Origin: Calothrix membranacea FACHB-236
GTDB lineage: Bacteria > Cyanobacteriota > Cyanobacteriia > Cyanobacteriales > Nostocaceae
NCBI RefSeq assembly: GCF_014696315.1
Contig: NZ_JACJPX010000019.1
Location: 1 to 64,000, forward strand
DNA: 64,000 bases
Direction: 5' to 3'
Positions 46,660 through 55,585 of the stretch are shown in pieces. Made by a program: the position numbers and the translations under genes. Under the pieces are notes generated by a model. It saw only the letters and a program-made list of their open reading frames with translations, was not told where the DNA came from and made no database searches. How positions within the stretch are numbered: the first letter of the stretch is position 1; each line of letters opens with the position of its first letter.

Positions 46660-47658
46660 TTACCGTTTGGTTCTTCTGCGGAGTCGGTCAATCATTACTG
46701 CCACAATAATTACTAAACCTTTAACAACAAGTTGCCAAAAGTAAGACATATTCAACAATGTTAAACCATTGTTGAGAACGGCAATAATTAATGCACCGAG
46801 AAGGGTTCCGCCAATAGTACCAATACCACCTGTAAAGCTAGTACCGCCTAAAATTACAGCCGCGATCGCATCTAGTTCGTAACCTTGTCCTAATAAGCCG
46901 GTGGCGCTGTAAAGGCGGCTGGCGCTCATGATTCCGGCTAAACCTGCTAATAATCCACTTACGCCATAAACAAATAGTAAGACGCGATTGACTTTAATCC
47001 CAGTGAGTCTTGCGGCTCTTTCGTTACCACCTACTGCGTAAATTTGCACACCTAATACTGTTTGCCGCAGAATAAACCAACTAGCTGCTACAGTTAGTAA
47101 GGCAATGATTACTAGCCAGGGAATGGGGCCTAAATAGCTATTACCTACCCAAGCAAAATTTAGGTCGGGGTTAATTACAGTTGTACCATTAGCTACTAAA
47201 TAAGCAGCACCACGTAAGGCTGTGAGTGAACCCAAGGTGACAATAAATGGCGGTACATCCAAAAAGGTGATTAGCGCACCGTTGACTAAGCCTAAAAGCA
47301 ATCCTGTTAATAATGCCGCAGGTACAGCCGCCCAACCTAAAGCCGGCAGTAGCGATACCAAGACCGCAACGACGGCAGAAACAGCCAAGATGGAACCAAC
47401 AGAAAGGTCAATACCACCTGTAAGAATGACAAAGGTCATGCCTGTTGCCAGCACAATGTTAATTGATGCTTGGCGCAAGATATTAACAGCGTTACCAGCT
47501 GTGCCAAAGTTGGGAGTGAGAAGCGCAAATAAGATACAGATGAGTATCAGAATGGGCAGAATACCTGCTACCTGGAGAAAGTTGTTAATTGATTGCCGCT
47601 GGCGAGATTTAGCCTGGCTTTCAGGTCGATTTTGGGTAGGTCTTAAAGTTTGACTCAT
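46660..47658 (-). CDS. CUT2 ABC transporter permease (RbsC/IatP-like)
   Basis: 332 residues, about ten membrane helices. [40 protein letters not shown] and the late [20 protein letters not shown] are RbsC-family signatures. The ATG overlaps the ATPase stop by 4 bp (ATGA), so translation is coupled. Sugar specificity of this family is broad (ribose, xylose, galactose, myo-inositol); myo-inositol is favoured here because of the upstream myo-inositol oxygenase. Confidence 0.92.
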   Translation of the reverse strand: MSQTLRPTQNRPESQAKSRQRQSINNFLQVAGILPILILICILFALLTPNFGTAGNAVNILRQASINIVLATGMTFVILTGGIDLSVGSILAVSAVVAVLVSLLPALGWAAVPAALLTGLLLGLVNGALITFLDVPPFIVTLGSLTALRGAAYLVANGTTVINPDLNFAWVGNSYLGPIPWLVIIALLTVAASWFILRQTVLGVQIYAVGGNERAARLTGIKVNRVLLFVYGVSGLLAGLAGIMSASRLYSATGLLGQGYELDAIAAVILGGTSFTGGIGTIGGTLLGALIIAVLNNGLTLLNMSYFWQLVVKGLVIIVAVMIDRLRRRTKR

Positions 47659-49205
47659 GATGCTAGTACCTCTGCTGCTCCTGTGGCATAGTGCATAATG
47701 TTTTCTTGGGAGATTTCCTTACCTGGGCTACCGTCAAGTTCACCAACTAACTGCCCTTCGCGCATCACTAAAACGCGATCGCTCATTCCCACAACCTCGG
47801 GTAATTCGCTGGAAACCATTAAAATGGCAATACCTTGGGCTGCAAGTTCGCTCATAATCCGGTAGATTTCGCTTTTGGCACCAATATCTACACCGCGTGT
47901 CGGTTCATCCAACATCAACACTTTGGGTTTAATGGCTAGCCAACGCGCTAGTAAAAGTTTTTGCTGGTTTCCACCGGAAAGATCCACGGCGCGAATTTCT
48001 AAATTCGCGAGTCGGATTTGAAAGTTTTCGACTGCATCTGTGGCAATTTTATTTACTGAACCCCAGTTAACAATGCCAGCGTTAGCATCCTGTCTGAGGC
48101 GATTCAGGGCAATATTTTTGCGGGAACTCATTTCTAAAAATAAACCCTGGTCTTTGCGGTCTTCGGGAACGTAACCAATTCCCGCAGTAATAGCATCACT
48201 AGGGTTATTAATTTCGAGTTTTTTGCCATCGAGGAAGACTTCACCACTGGCTTTGCGGTCAGCGCCAAAAATTAGCCGGGATACTTCTGTGCGTCCCGCA
48301 CCAACTAGCCCAGCTAAACCAACAATTTCGCCAGCATGAATTTGTAAACTAGCGGGTTTAACCTTGCGTCCATCGCTGATATTTCTCACATCCAGCACCA
48401 CCGGGCCGACATTGGCTTGGCGTTGATGTTCGTAAAAATCCTGCATGGGACGACCAACCATCATCTGCACCAAGCGCTGGGGAGAAATTTCCTCCCGTGT
48501 GAGTGTGCCAATATATTGACCATCGCGTAGTACACTAATGCGGTCAGCCAAGGCATAGATTTCTTCCATGCGGTGGCTAATATAAATAATGGCAATGCCA
48601 TCATTGCGGAGTTTGCGAACCACCTCAAATAAACGTTCCGTCTCGCGGTCTGATAGGGCGGCTGTGGGTTCATCCATCACCAAAACGCGGCTGTTATCTT
48701 TTAGCGCCCTGGCAATTTCTACCTGTTGTTGTTCCGCAATTGAGAGCGTACCAACTATAGTATTAGGTGCAAAACTAGCGCCCAAACTTTGCAGTACTTG
48801 GGTTGCTTCCCGTTCCATACCTTGGCGGTCTAAAAACTGACCTTTTTGCAACTCGCTACCCATAAAAATATTTTCGGTAACGGTTAAATTGGGTGCAACA
48901 TTCAGTTCTTGATAAATCAGATTAATCCCCGCCTGTCGTGCTGTCCCGGGATTAGTAATTTTTATTGTTTGACCATTGATGCGAATCTCTCCTTCATCGG
49001 CTATATAAGCCCCAGCCAGGATTTTCATCAATGTACTTTTCCCTGCACCGTTCTCCCCCATCAGGGCGTGAACTTCTCCCGGATAAATTGTGAGATTAAC
49101 ATTTTGGAGAGCAGGTACACCATGAAATCGTTTTGTTATTCCTTGCATTTCCAACACCGGGGTGGTGGTTGGTGCATTGGGTATTCGTTGGAAATCGGTT
49201 GTCAT
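47655..49205 (-). CDS. CUT2 ABC transporter ATPase (RbsA/IatA-like)
   Basis: About 516 residues with two nucleotide-binding domains, as in RbsA. The first has Walker [10 protein letters not shown], signature LSIAEQQ and DEPTAALS; the second has degenerate Walker [10 protein letters not shown] and signature [30 protein letters not shown] 49205 ([12 protein letters not shown]) is chosen; the open frame continues upstream only through GGGGATT tandem repeats. Operon: binding proteins 1 and 2, then this gene, then permease. Confidence 0.92.
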   Translation of the reverse strand: MTTDFQRIPNAPTTTPVLEMQGITKRFHGVPALQNVNLTIYPGEVHALMGENGAGKSTLMKILAGAYIADEGEIRINGQTIKITNPGTARQAGINLIYQELNVAPNLTVTENIFMGSELQKGQFLDRQGMEREATQVLQSLGASFAPNTIVGTLSIAEQQQVEIARALKDNSRVLVMDEPTAALSDRETERLFEVVRKLRNDGIAIIYISHRMEEIYALADRISVLRDGQYIGTLTREEISPQRLVQMMVGRPMQDFYEHQRQANVGPVVLDVRNISDGRKVKPASLQIHAGEIVGLAGLVGAGRTEVSRLIFGADRKASGEVFLDGKKLEINNPSDAITAGIGYVPEDRKDQGLFLEMSSRKNIALNRLRQDANAGIVNWGSVNKIATDAVENFQIRLANLEIRAVDLSGGNQQKLLLARWLAIKPKVLMLDEPTRGVDIGAKSEIYRIMSELAAQGIAILMVSSELPEVVGMSDRVLVMREGQLVGELDGSPGKEISQENIMHYATGAAEVLAS

Positions 49206-49354
49206 AAGTTGTTTGGGGGATTGGGGATTGGGGATTGGGGATTGGGGACTGGGGATTGGGGATTGGTGACTGGGGATTGGGGATTGGTGACTGGGGATAA
49301 ATAACTTTTGACTTTTGACTTTTGACTCAGCACTCAGCACTCAGCACTGCTGAT
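49206..49354. repeat. GGGGATT tandem repeats between binding protein 2 and ATPase
   Basis: About ten GGGGATT/GGGGACT/GGTGACT heptamers inside the operon, then TTTGACTTTTGACTT. They look like an STRR expansion in a gap and may affect translation or transcript length. Confidence 0.75.
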
Positions 49355-50347
49355 TTACCACCCTGGAAAGCTGCTGACATTGTCTTGAGTAATCAACTTC
49401 ACCGGAATCAGGATATTAGGATTGCTGGGTTTTTTACCGTGTAAAATGTCATTGCCAACTTGAACAGCTTTTTGCGTCATTCCTCTGGGGTTTTGGGTGG
49501 CTGTTGCTGCATAGAGACTTTTTTTAGATGCGATCGCATTAATTGCTTCTGGCGCACCATCAACTCCCACGATGAAAAATTCTTTGCGTTTGGCTTGGTT
49601 TGCTGCTAAATCTACACCTACGCCACTGGGGTCGTTAATGGCAAAGACTGCATCTATTTTGGGGAAGGTAACTAGTAAATCGCCCATGACTCTCAATCCC
49701 CCATCTCTGCTTCCTTCGGCGTTCTGGTTTTTCGAGAGGATTTTAATATTGGGATATTTGGCTAAGGTATTTTCACAACCATTGACTCGCTGAATTACTG
49801 AGTTAACTGGCGGGCCATTAACAATGACGACATTACCTTTACCTTTGAGGCGATCGGCAATATATTGACAAGCAACTTCTCCAGCTTGCAAATTATTGGT
49901 GGTAACTGTGGCATCAACTTGAGCATCAACGGCTGTATCTACCGCAATTACAACTGTACCTGCTTGTCTGGCTTTATCGACTGCAGGTCTAATACCTTTA
50001 CTATCAGCCGCATTCAAGATAATTAAGTCAGTATTTGCAGCCACGAAATTTTCAATTTGGTTAAATTGCTGGTTGAGGTCATAGCCGCTAGAAACCACAG
50101 TCACTCTGACATCATTACCGCCAATTTTTTTGGCTTCGCTTTCAGCACCTTTACCCATCAGCACGAAGAACGGGTTACTTAAATCGCCAACGGTAACACC
50201 TACGGCTTTTAATTTTCCCTGATGATTGCCGTTAGCATCTATGGCATTTGTGCTATTCCGAGAGACATTAGGACTAATACAGCCACCAAGGGTTGTGCTA
50301 ACGATACCTAATATACTGGCTACTATTGCAATCCTGTTTACGTTCAT
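49355..50347 (-). CDS. CUT2 sugar-binding lipoprotein 2 (RbsB/IbpA-like)
   Basis: 330 residues, lipoprotein signal with lipobox Cys at about residue 23 (TTLGGC). Periplasmic-binding-protein type I fold: GVTVGDLSNPFFVLMGKGAE, VVSSGYDLNQQFNQIENFVA, AIDAVFAIND and FFIVGVDGAPEAINAI. It is a close paralogue of the gene just upstream: large blocks such as AKYPNIKILSK and NQNAEGSRDGGLRVM are nearly identical. Its adjacent copy may recognise another isomer or be under different control. Confidence 0.9.
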   Translation of the reverse strand: MNVNRIAIVASILGIVSTTLGGCISPNVSRNSTNAIDANGNHQGKLKAVGVTVGDLSNPFFVLMGKGAESEAKKIGGNDVRVTVVSSGYDLNQQFNQIENFVAANTDLIILNAADSKGIRPAVDKARQAGTVVIAVDTAVDAQVDATVTTNNLQAGEVACQYIADRLKGKGNVVIVNGPPVNSVIQRVNGCENTLAKYPNIKILSKNQNAEGSRDGGLRVMGDLLVTFPKIDAVFAINDPSGVGVDLAANQAKRKEFFIVGVDGAPEAINAIASKKSLYAATATQNPRGMTQKAVQVGNDILHGKKPSNPNILIPVKLITQDNVSSFPGW

Positions 50348-50603
50348 TTAAACTCCTCATAAAATTCAACTTAGCTCCTAAACCCTTCCCCTTGTCCCCC
50401 AATACGGTTGGTTAAAAATTTTTCGTCATAATTTGGGTGTGGGAAAGACGCGGTAATTTTGGTGTTGGGGAGACGCGATAATTTTGGTGTGGGAAAGACG
50501 CGATAATTTTGGTGTTGTGGAGAGACGCGATCAATCGCGTCTCTACAAGATTTAAATGTCAATCGATGTTGTCTCATCCCCCTCATCTCCCTCATCTCCC
50601 TCA
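50348..50603. repeat. Spacer with tandem AGACGCG...AATTTTGGTGT units
   Basis: Between the two binding-protein genes: about three imperfect copies of a 30-bp unit (AAGACGCGATAATTTTGGTG) ending in an R2-type palindrome (50521-50547), then CTCATCTCC repeats. No gene. Confidence 0.7.
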
Positions 50604-51587
50604 TCACCATCCTTGGTAACTGCTAATGTTCTCTTGCGTTACCAGCTTGACTGGAATCAAAATATTGGGATTACTCGGTCTTTTGCCCTGTAGAATGTCG
50701 TTACCAACATCAACAGCCTTTGCAGCCATCCCGACTGGATCTTGAGCCGCAGTTGCCGCAAATAAGCTATCTTTGGTTGTCATGGCTTTAACTGCATCTG
50801 GGCCACCGTCAACCCCAACGATAAAAAATTCTTTGCGCCTAGCTTGTCTCGCTGCTAAGTCTGCGCCTACGCCACTTTGATCGTTGGTGGCGAAAACTGC
50901 ATCTATTTTGGGGAAGGTTGTCAGCAAATCGCTCATGACTCGTAATCCTCCGTCCCGGCTTCCTTCGGCGTTTTGGTCTTTGGAAAGGATTTTGATATTA
51001 GGATATTTCGCTAATGCCTTTTGGCAGCCATTCACGCGCTGAATGACTGAATCCATCGGTATACTGTTGAGGATGACGACGTTACCTTTACCTTGTAAGC
51101 GATCGCCAATATATTCACAAGCAATTTCTCCAGCTTGCAGATTATTGGAGCTAATTGTGGCATCTACCTCTGTATCCACAGCCGCATCCACAGCGATGAC
51201 TGTCTTTCCGGCTCGTCTGGCATGATCAATTGCAGGTTTAATCCCTTTATTATCTACCGCGCTGAGAATAATTAAGTCAGCATCAGCAGCCACGAAATTT
51301 TCAATTTGGTTAAATTGCTGATTTAAATCAAAGCCGCTGGAAACTATACTCAATTTCAGATCGTTACCAGCAATTTTTCTAGCTTGGGACTCAGAACCCT
51401 TAGCCATAGCTACAAAGAAGGGATTTCCCAAATCACCAAGACTAACACCAAGCGATCGCAATTGGGAATTTTGCTCGCCCTGATTTTCTGCGATCGCGTT
51501 TGTGCTGTAGCGCGAGACGTTGGTACAAGCTGCCAAAGTACTGCTGATCAGGCTGATGATACTAGCTGCGGTCGCAATTTTCCTCAT
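50604..51587 (-). CDS. CUT2 sugar-binding lipoprotein 1 (RbsB/IbpA-like)
   Basis: 327 residues with lipobox Cys (STLAAC) near residue 21. Same fold and motifs as its downstream paralogue: GVSLGDLGNPFFVAMAKGSE, DLNQQFNQIENFVAADADLI, FPKIDAVFATNDQSGVGAD. First gene of the transporter operon. A 15-bp palindrome (51624-51638) lies 37 bp upstream of the start codon. Myo-inositol or a related cyclitol is the favoured ligand (inference from the linked oxygenase and regulon). Confidence 0.9.
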   Translation of the reverse strand: MRKIATAASIISLISSTLAACTNVSRYSTNAIAENQGEQNSQLRSLGVSLGDLGNPFFVAMAKGSESQARKIAGNDLKLSIVSSGFDLNQQFNQIENFVAADADLIILSAVDNKGIKPAIDHARRAGKTVIAVDAAVDTEVDATISSNNLQAGEIACEYIGDRLQGKGNVVILNSIPMDSVIQRVNGCQKALAKYPNIKILSKDQNAEGSRDGGLRVMSDLLTTFPKIDAVFATNDQSGVGADLAARQARRKEFFIVGVDGGPDAVKAMTTKDSLFAATAAQDPVGMAAKAVDVGNDILQGKRPSNPNILIPVKLVTQENISSYQGW

Positions 51588-52464
51588 AATTCATCTATCC
51601 AAATATGGATTTCAACCTATATCTGCAATGTCATTGCAATTTGAACTAGATCTGAAAACTTCAGACCTAATTGAGTGGCGCTGCTAGCTTCTAGCTGCTC
51701 GATTGCTGTCAAATCTCTAATCTATTCATAGTGATTTGAGCTATTACTATTAACGCTACTCCTACTAATTCCGAAAAATTTGTCACCAGATTTTAAGCTA
51801 TAAGCTCAGAGCAAATCTGAATGCTTAAATTCTGAATTAGCATTAATGCTTGTTTTGAATTTTAAAAATCGCTGGCTGCAATACATCAAAATTTTACATT
51901 AGAGTTTTGTAAAAGCTGTTTGAATGTACTGGTATAAATTACTTTTTCTTTGGTTAATCTTGCTTGTAGCGGCAGGCACTTTTTATCTAAAACTACTTTT
52001 TCTAAAGTTGTAAAACTCTAGCGTTTTCCTATCTCTAGAGAAGTATTTCTGAGAAATTAGCCGCTTTTAGCTCATATCCAAATTTAACCAAATTCACTGC
52101 TATTTCTGAAAATCAATTCATAAAATTTAACACTCTCCAGGAACTAATATTTAATGTCAAATTTCAGATATTTCAGAGTAAGCCATTGTGAATTTTTATG
52201 GCAATCCAGCAAACCATCTGTTACCCATAAAACGTATAACAGCACCATACCTGAAAATTCTTGGACATTATTTTTAAATCTGCCTCAAATATGCTATTTT
52301 TAATAACTATTTTTGAGATTATTCTTGACGTGACATATTACAAAACGGTATTATTTTCATCTATCTAACGTCAGAATCTAGTGTGAAAAACTCAATTTTT
52401 CTCTGATTGCTACATGGGTATAGAGGAGATTTACAAAATCTTGAGCTTGGCAATCAACCTATGC
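51588..52464. other. 877-bp promoter region between transporter operon and MIOX gene
   Basis: No gene. AT-rich, with the TGCAATGTCATTGCA palindrome at 51624-51638. The rest has no repeats. The MIOX gene ends just beyond (stop at 52465), so this spacer probably carries the transporter promoter. Confidence 0.55.
51624..51638. promoter_or_regulatory. Palindrome upstream of the transporter operon
   Basis: TGCAATG-T-CATTGCA, perfect 7-bp arms around one base, 37 bp before the start of binding protein 1. It shares the TGCA ends of the LacI-type operator but not its CACGTG centre, so it could be a diverged site or that of another regulator. Confidence 0.4.
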
Positions 52465-53358
52465 TTAAAATTTTAAAGTAGCAGGTAAATACTTAGCCAC
52501 TAAATCTTCATAATATGGTCTGAGTTCTTGCCAATTTGGAGGATTGGGATTTTTGGAATACAAATCATAAGGATTGAATAATTTTACCCACTTGAACATT
52601 TCGCGATCGCGCTGATTCATTAAATGTTCGTAAGCGTTTTCTCGATGTTGTGGATAAAAGGAGTGATAACGCAAAATGTATAAAGCGGTTTCAGGTAAAT
52701 AGGGTTTCATCATGTGATAGAAATATTCATCATGACCCCATGACATCTGGACATTACTCAGTCCACAATTCGGCTTGTAAATTCCATATTTGGTGTTATA
52801 TTTCGGGTTATTGTAATCAGGATTATCTTGAAAAAATTCCGCGAAGACAATTTTATTGGAGAATGCACAACCCACAGGGTAAGTATCGCCTACAGTCGCC
52901 CATTGTGGTTCGCCAAATAAACACAGCACCTTCCCCATATCGTGAAAGAAGCCAGTTAGTACCATCCAATCAGGATGTCCATCAGCACGAATAGCTTCTG
53001 ATGTTTGTAATAAATGTTGTAACTGATCTAAATCTGTATCTGGATCAGAATCATCAACTAATTGGTTTAAAAATTCTACCGCATCCCAAACCGTCATTTC
53101 TCGCTGATTAAACTGCAAAAACTCTGCCTTTTTCTGAAGCACAAAGTCGTAGGTTTGGTTAACATGATTTAACCGATAAAACTCTTTAACTGAATCTCTA
53201 GTAGTTGTTTCATAATTTCTGTATTCTGCAGTAGTTTTACCTGCTTGAACTATGCTTTCTGGATCGGGATAGCGATTCAGTACATCCTCTTCCCATTCTT
53301 CTAAGGAATGTAAGGGATTATTTTCAGCTTGGTTAATAGTATTGAGAGTATAAGACAT
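52465..53358 (-). CDS. Myo-inositol oxygenase (MIOX)
   Basis: 297 residues, similar in size to the animal and plant enzymes (about 285-320). It oxidises myo-inositol with O2 to D-glucuronate using a mixed-valence di-iron centre. All six expected metal ligands are visible at matching spacing: His115 (LDQLQHLLQTSE), His139-Asp140 (FFHDMGKV, with Lys143), His209 (MSWGHDEY), His232 (RYHSFYP) and Asp265 (FNPYDLYSK). GEPQWATVGDTYPVGC and NCGLSNVQMSW are also family hallmarks. Two LacI-type operators lie 48-98 bp upstream. The enzyme is rare in bacteria. Its product is the substrate of the glucuronate isomerase at 25 kb. Confidence 0.95.
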   Translation of the reverse strand: MSYTLNTINQAENNPLHSLEEWEEDVLNRYPDPESIVQAGKTTAEYRNYETTTRDSVKEFYRLNHVNQTYDFVLQKKAEFLQFNQREMTVWDAVEFLNQLVDDSDPDTDLDQLQHLLQTSEAIRADGHPDWMVLTGFFHDMGKVLCLFGEPQWATVGDTYPVGCAFSNKIVFAEFFQDNPDYNNPKYNTKYGIYKPNCGLSNVQMSWGHDEYFYHMMKPYLPETALYILRYHSFYPQHRENAYEHLMNQRDREMFKWVKLFNPYDLYSKNPNPPNWQELRPYYEDLVAKYLPATLKF

Positions 53359-53405
53359 ATTGCGAGGAGTTACGCCAGTTTCTTATGGAATCGGACTTTT
53401 GCCCT

Positions 53406-53425
53406 TAATGCACACGTGTGCATTA
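53406..53425. promoter_or_regulatory. LacI-type operator copy 1 upstream of MIOX
   Basis: TAATGCACACGTGTGCATTA, a perfect 20-bp palindrome whose 14-bp core is identical to the site between the lacI-type regulator and gluconokinase genes. Starts 48 bp upstream of the MIOX start codon. Confidence 0.85.
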
Positions 53426-53442
53426 GCTGATATTTTTATAAT

Positions 53443-53456
53443 TGCACACGTGTGCA
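53443..53456. promoter_or_regulatory. LacI-type operator copy 2 upstream of MIOX
   Basis: TGCACACGTGTGCA, centre 34 bp from copy 1, about three helical turns, so two dimers could bind the same face and cooperate. Confidence 0.8.
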
Positions 53457-53830
53457 TTAAACGTGTGTTAAGTTTTTTTGCAACTCCCGGAGTCAACTAC
53501 AGCAATTTGCGTAGAGTTTTGGCTGCTGGTGTCAGCGTAGCGCCAAGCTTGTAGTGTGTAGGCGCTGAAAACAAGAATTATCACCTAAACCGCCTCAATC
53601 TTGATTCCCATAGCAGCAGGTATCTTTAACAGTTGGGTTTGACCTATGAGTAATAGTACCCTCGAGGGTACTATTACTCATAATTTTTAGTTGATATTGT
53701 AGCTTTGTGAGTAAAGCGAAAGAGACATCTTTCTTCTAGCTCATATTTTATTTTTAAAGTTCACGTAGGATGCCTTACTAACCCATCCGTATCAACTTAG
53801 ACAATCAACATTAATTTATTAAAGAAATCT
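53457..53830. other. Spacer with a 38-bp perfect palindrome
   Basis: No gene. Contains a loop-free 38-bp palindrome at 53645-53682 in an AT-rich region, between the MIOX promoter and a small secreted-protein gene. Confidence 0.6.
53645..53682. repeat. 38-bp perfect palindrome
   Basis: Two 19-bp arms meet without a loop: outer parts TATGAGTAATAGTACC and its complement, centre CCTCGAGG. It is much longer than most single-protein operators. Confidence 0.85.
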
Positions 53831-54259
53831 ATGCGTTTAGCTAAAGTTTTTGCCTTTGTTCTCTCATTTTTAATGTTATTTTTTAATGCGCCAGTAATAG
53901 CAGATACAATTACTTCTCCCACCTTAAGAATTATAGAAACAGATCAAGTTACTGGAGGTAAACTGAGTGTAAACACAACAACTAAATCTTTGCCAGCAAC
54001 AACAGTCATTCGCTCTGCTAAACTTTTCTTGCCTGCTGGTGAAACTGGAACAATCAATAAAATTCAAATTACTGGGCCAAATGGCCTTGCATTTGGTTGT
54101 CAAAATATTAAAGTGCAAGATGGGGTTGATTTAATTAAAGCTTGTGGTGGCCCCGCTGTTTTACAAGCAGGTGGACAGATTACTTACATCGCGGAAGGAA
54201 GTGGTTTTGCACCGGAAGAAAACACCAAGATTACAGTAGTTTTATCGGATGAATTTTAG
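53831..54259 (+). CDS. Small secreted protein, unknown
   Basis: 142 residues starting with a signal peptide (FAFVLSFLMLFFNAPVIA, cleavage near residue 25). The mature domain is a beta-rich, Thr/Gly-rich sequence (TDQVTGGKLSVNTTTK, LFLPAGETGTINKIQITGPN) with two Cys that could pair. No family recognised. It lies 170 bp from the DUF1350 gene on the same strand. Confidence 0.65.
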   Translation: MRLAKVFAFVLSFLMLFFNAPVIADTITSPTLRIIETDQVTGGKLSVNTTTKSLPATTVIRSAKLFLPAGETGTINKIQITGPNGLAFGCQNIKVQDGVDLIKACGGPAVLQAGGQITYIAEGSGFAPEENTKITVVLSDEF

Positions 54260-54427
54260 ACTCCGATTGACGCTTAAGTCTACCTAGAATTATATTCAAT
54301 AAGTCACGCTAGCTTTTATTCCAGGCACAAGTTATTTGAATCTGCTTCCGCATTCAATACCCGTGCTTGGAATAAATTATATAAATTCACAATGACGAAC
54401 ACTTGCTATTGCTTGATGAGGTAAATT

Positions 54428-55501
54428 ATGAGTCTCAAGCTAAGATTTAAACCAGTTTCTTTTAGTTGGGTTGCGCTACATCCCCAACCTCGAGGAGTCA
54501 TACAATTCATTGGGGGAGCGTTTTTCGGGACATTTGGCCCCATGTTCTTTTATCGCTATTTACTAGAAAGTTTATTTCATCGGGGCTATACAATAATTCT
54601 TTTGCCATTTAACTTTACTTTTGACCATTACACCGAAGCCGGGTTTCTCATCAAAGAACAGTATAGACTTATCCCGGAATTGGTGAGAATGGCAAAGCTA
54701 GAGGGTTATGACTATGACATTTACCAAGATAACTCTAACTTTGCTTGGATAGGTCATAGTATTGGTTGTAAATACATTGCGCTTTTAGAAGCATTTAGTA
54801 GCTTTCCTGATGACCCAGAGGCTATCAAGCAGATAATTCGTGAAGTAGTTCAAGAAACTTCAGGTTCTTTATCTCCAGAAAAACAAGAGCAGAAAGTTAA
54901 AAGTGTATTCAATGATATCGAATACCTAATTCATGAACTGAGGCTGAAAAATAGAAGAACTCAAAATTTGATTTCTTATTATGTCAATCCAGAAGATTAT
55001 ATATCTCAGACAAAAACTGATAATTCGGATGTAAGTGTTGGGAGTCTCTTTATTAAAAGCCAGCCATCTTTACTCTTAGCTCCGGTTAATACTAGACTTG
55101 ACAGTGCGATTAAACCTAAAGCTTTGGCAAATTTTCTCATTCGTCTAGGAGTGAATATTAAACCCACTCCTGAAGAAACATTTGCTTTAATTCAAAAGAG
55201 CCGTTTATTTAATTTGCTGGGATTAATTTATTTCAAGTCGGATAATATAGGTAAATCGACACGGGAATGGTTCTTAGATGTATTTAAAAAACCACCACAA
55301 GATTTCTGTGCGGAATTAAAAGGTGGACATTTAAGACCTTTAGGATTTCGGTTAGGTAATTCTGTGATCAATTTTCCTGATTCTTGGGCGATTTTACCTA
55401 TTCAATCCGTCAAAAGTAGAAATGCCGATTTTGAAGTTTATGTAACTCAATTGCTCAATTATCTCGAACAAAAACGTCGGGAAAAGCAAAAACCAAATTA
55501 A
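54428..55501 (+). CDS. DUF1350 family protein
   Basis: 357 residues. WVALHPQPRGVIQFIGGAFF at the start, FGPMFFYRYLLESLFHRGYT and WIGHSIGCKYIALLEAF are the alpha/beta-hydrolase-like hallmarks of the cyanobacterial/plastid DUF1350 family (GHSIGCK as nucleophile elbow). Function unknown. Confidence 0.85.
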   Translation: MSLKLRFKPVSFSWVALHPQPRGVIQFIGGAFFGTFGPMFFYRYLLESLFHRGYTIILLPFNFTFDHYTEAGFLIKEQYRLIPELVRMAKLEGYDYDIYQDNSNFAWIGHSIGCKYIALLEAFSSFPDDPEAIKQIIREVVQETSGSLSPEKQEQKVKSVFNDIEYLIHELRLKNRRTQNLISYYVNPEDYISQTKTDNSDVSVGSLFIKSQPSLLLAPVNTRLDSAIKPKALANFLIRLGVNIKPTPEETFALIQKSRLFNLLGLIYFKSDNIGKSTREWFLDVFKKPPQDFCAELKGGHLRPLGFRLGNSVINFPDSWAILPIQSVKSRNADFEVYVTQLLNYLEQKRREKQKPN

Positions 55502-55531
55502 GAGGTTATTGAGCTTTGGACTCTTGACATT

Positions 55532-55580
55532 TGAACGCCAGTTCACTCAACAGAGGGAACCTCCGCACGTGACTGGCTCC
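55532..55580 (-). repeat. R4 repeat copy
   Basis: Reverse orientation copy with GAACGCCAGTT...ACTGGCTCC ends around a GAGGGAACCTC hairpin, next to the left CAST end. Confidence 0.55.
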
Positions 55581-55585
55581 CCTAG

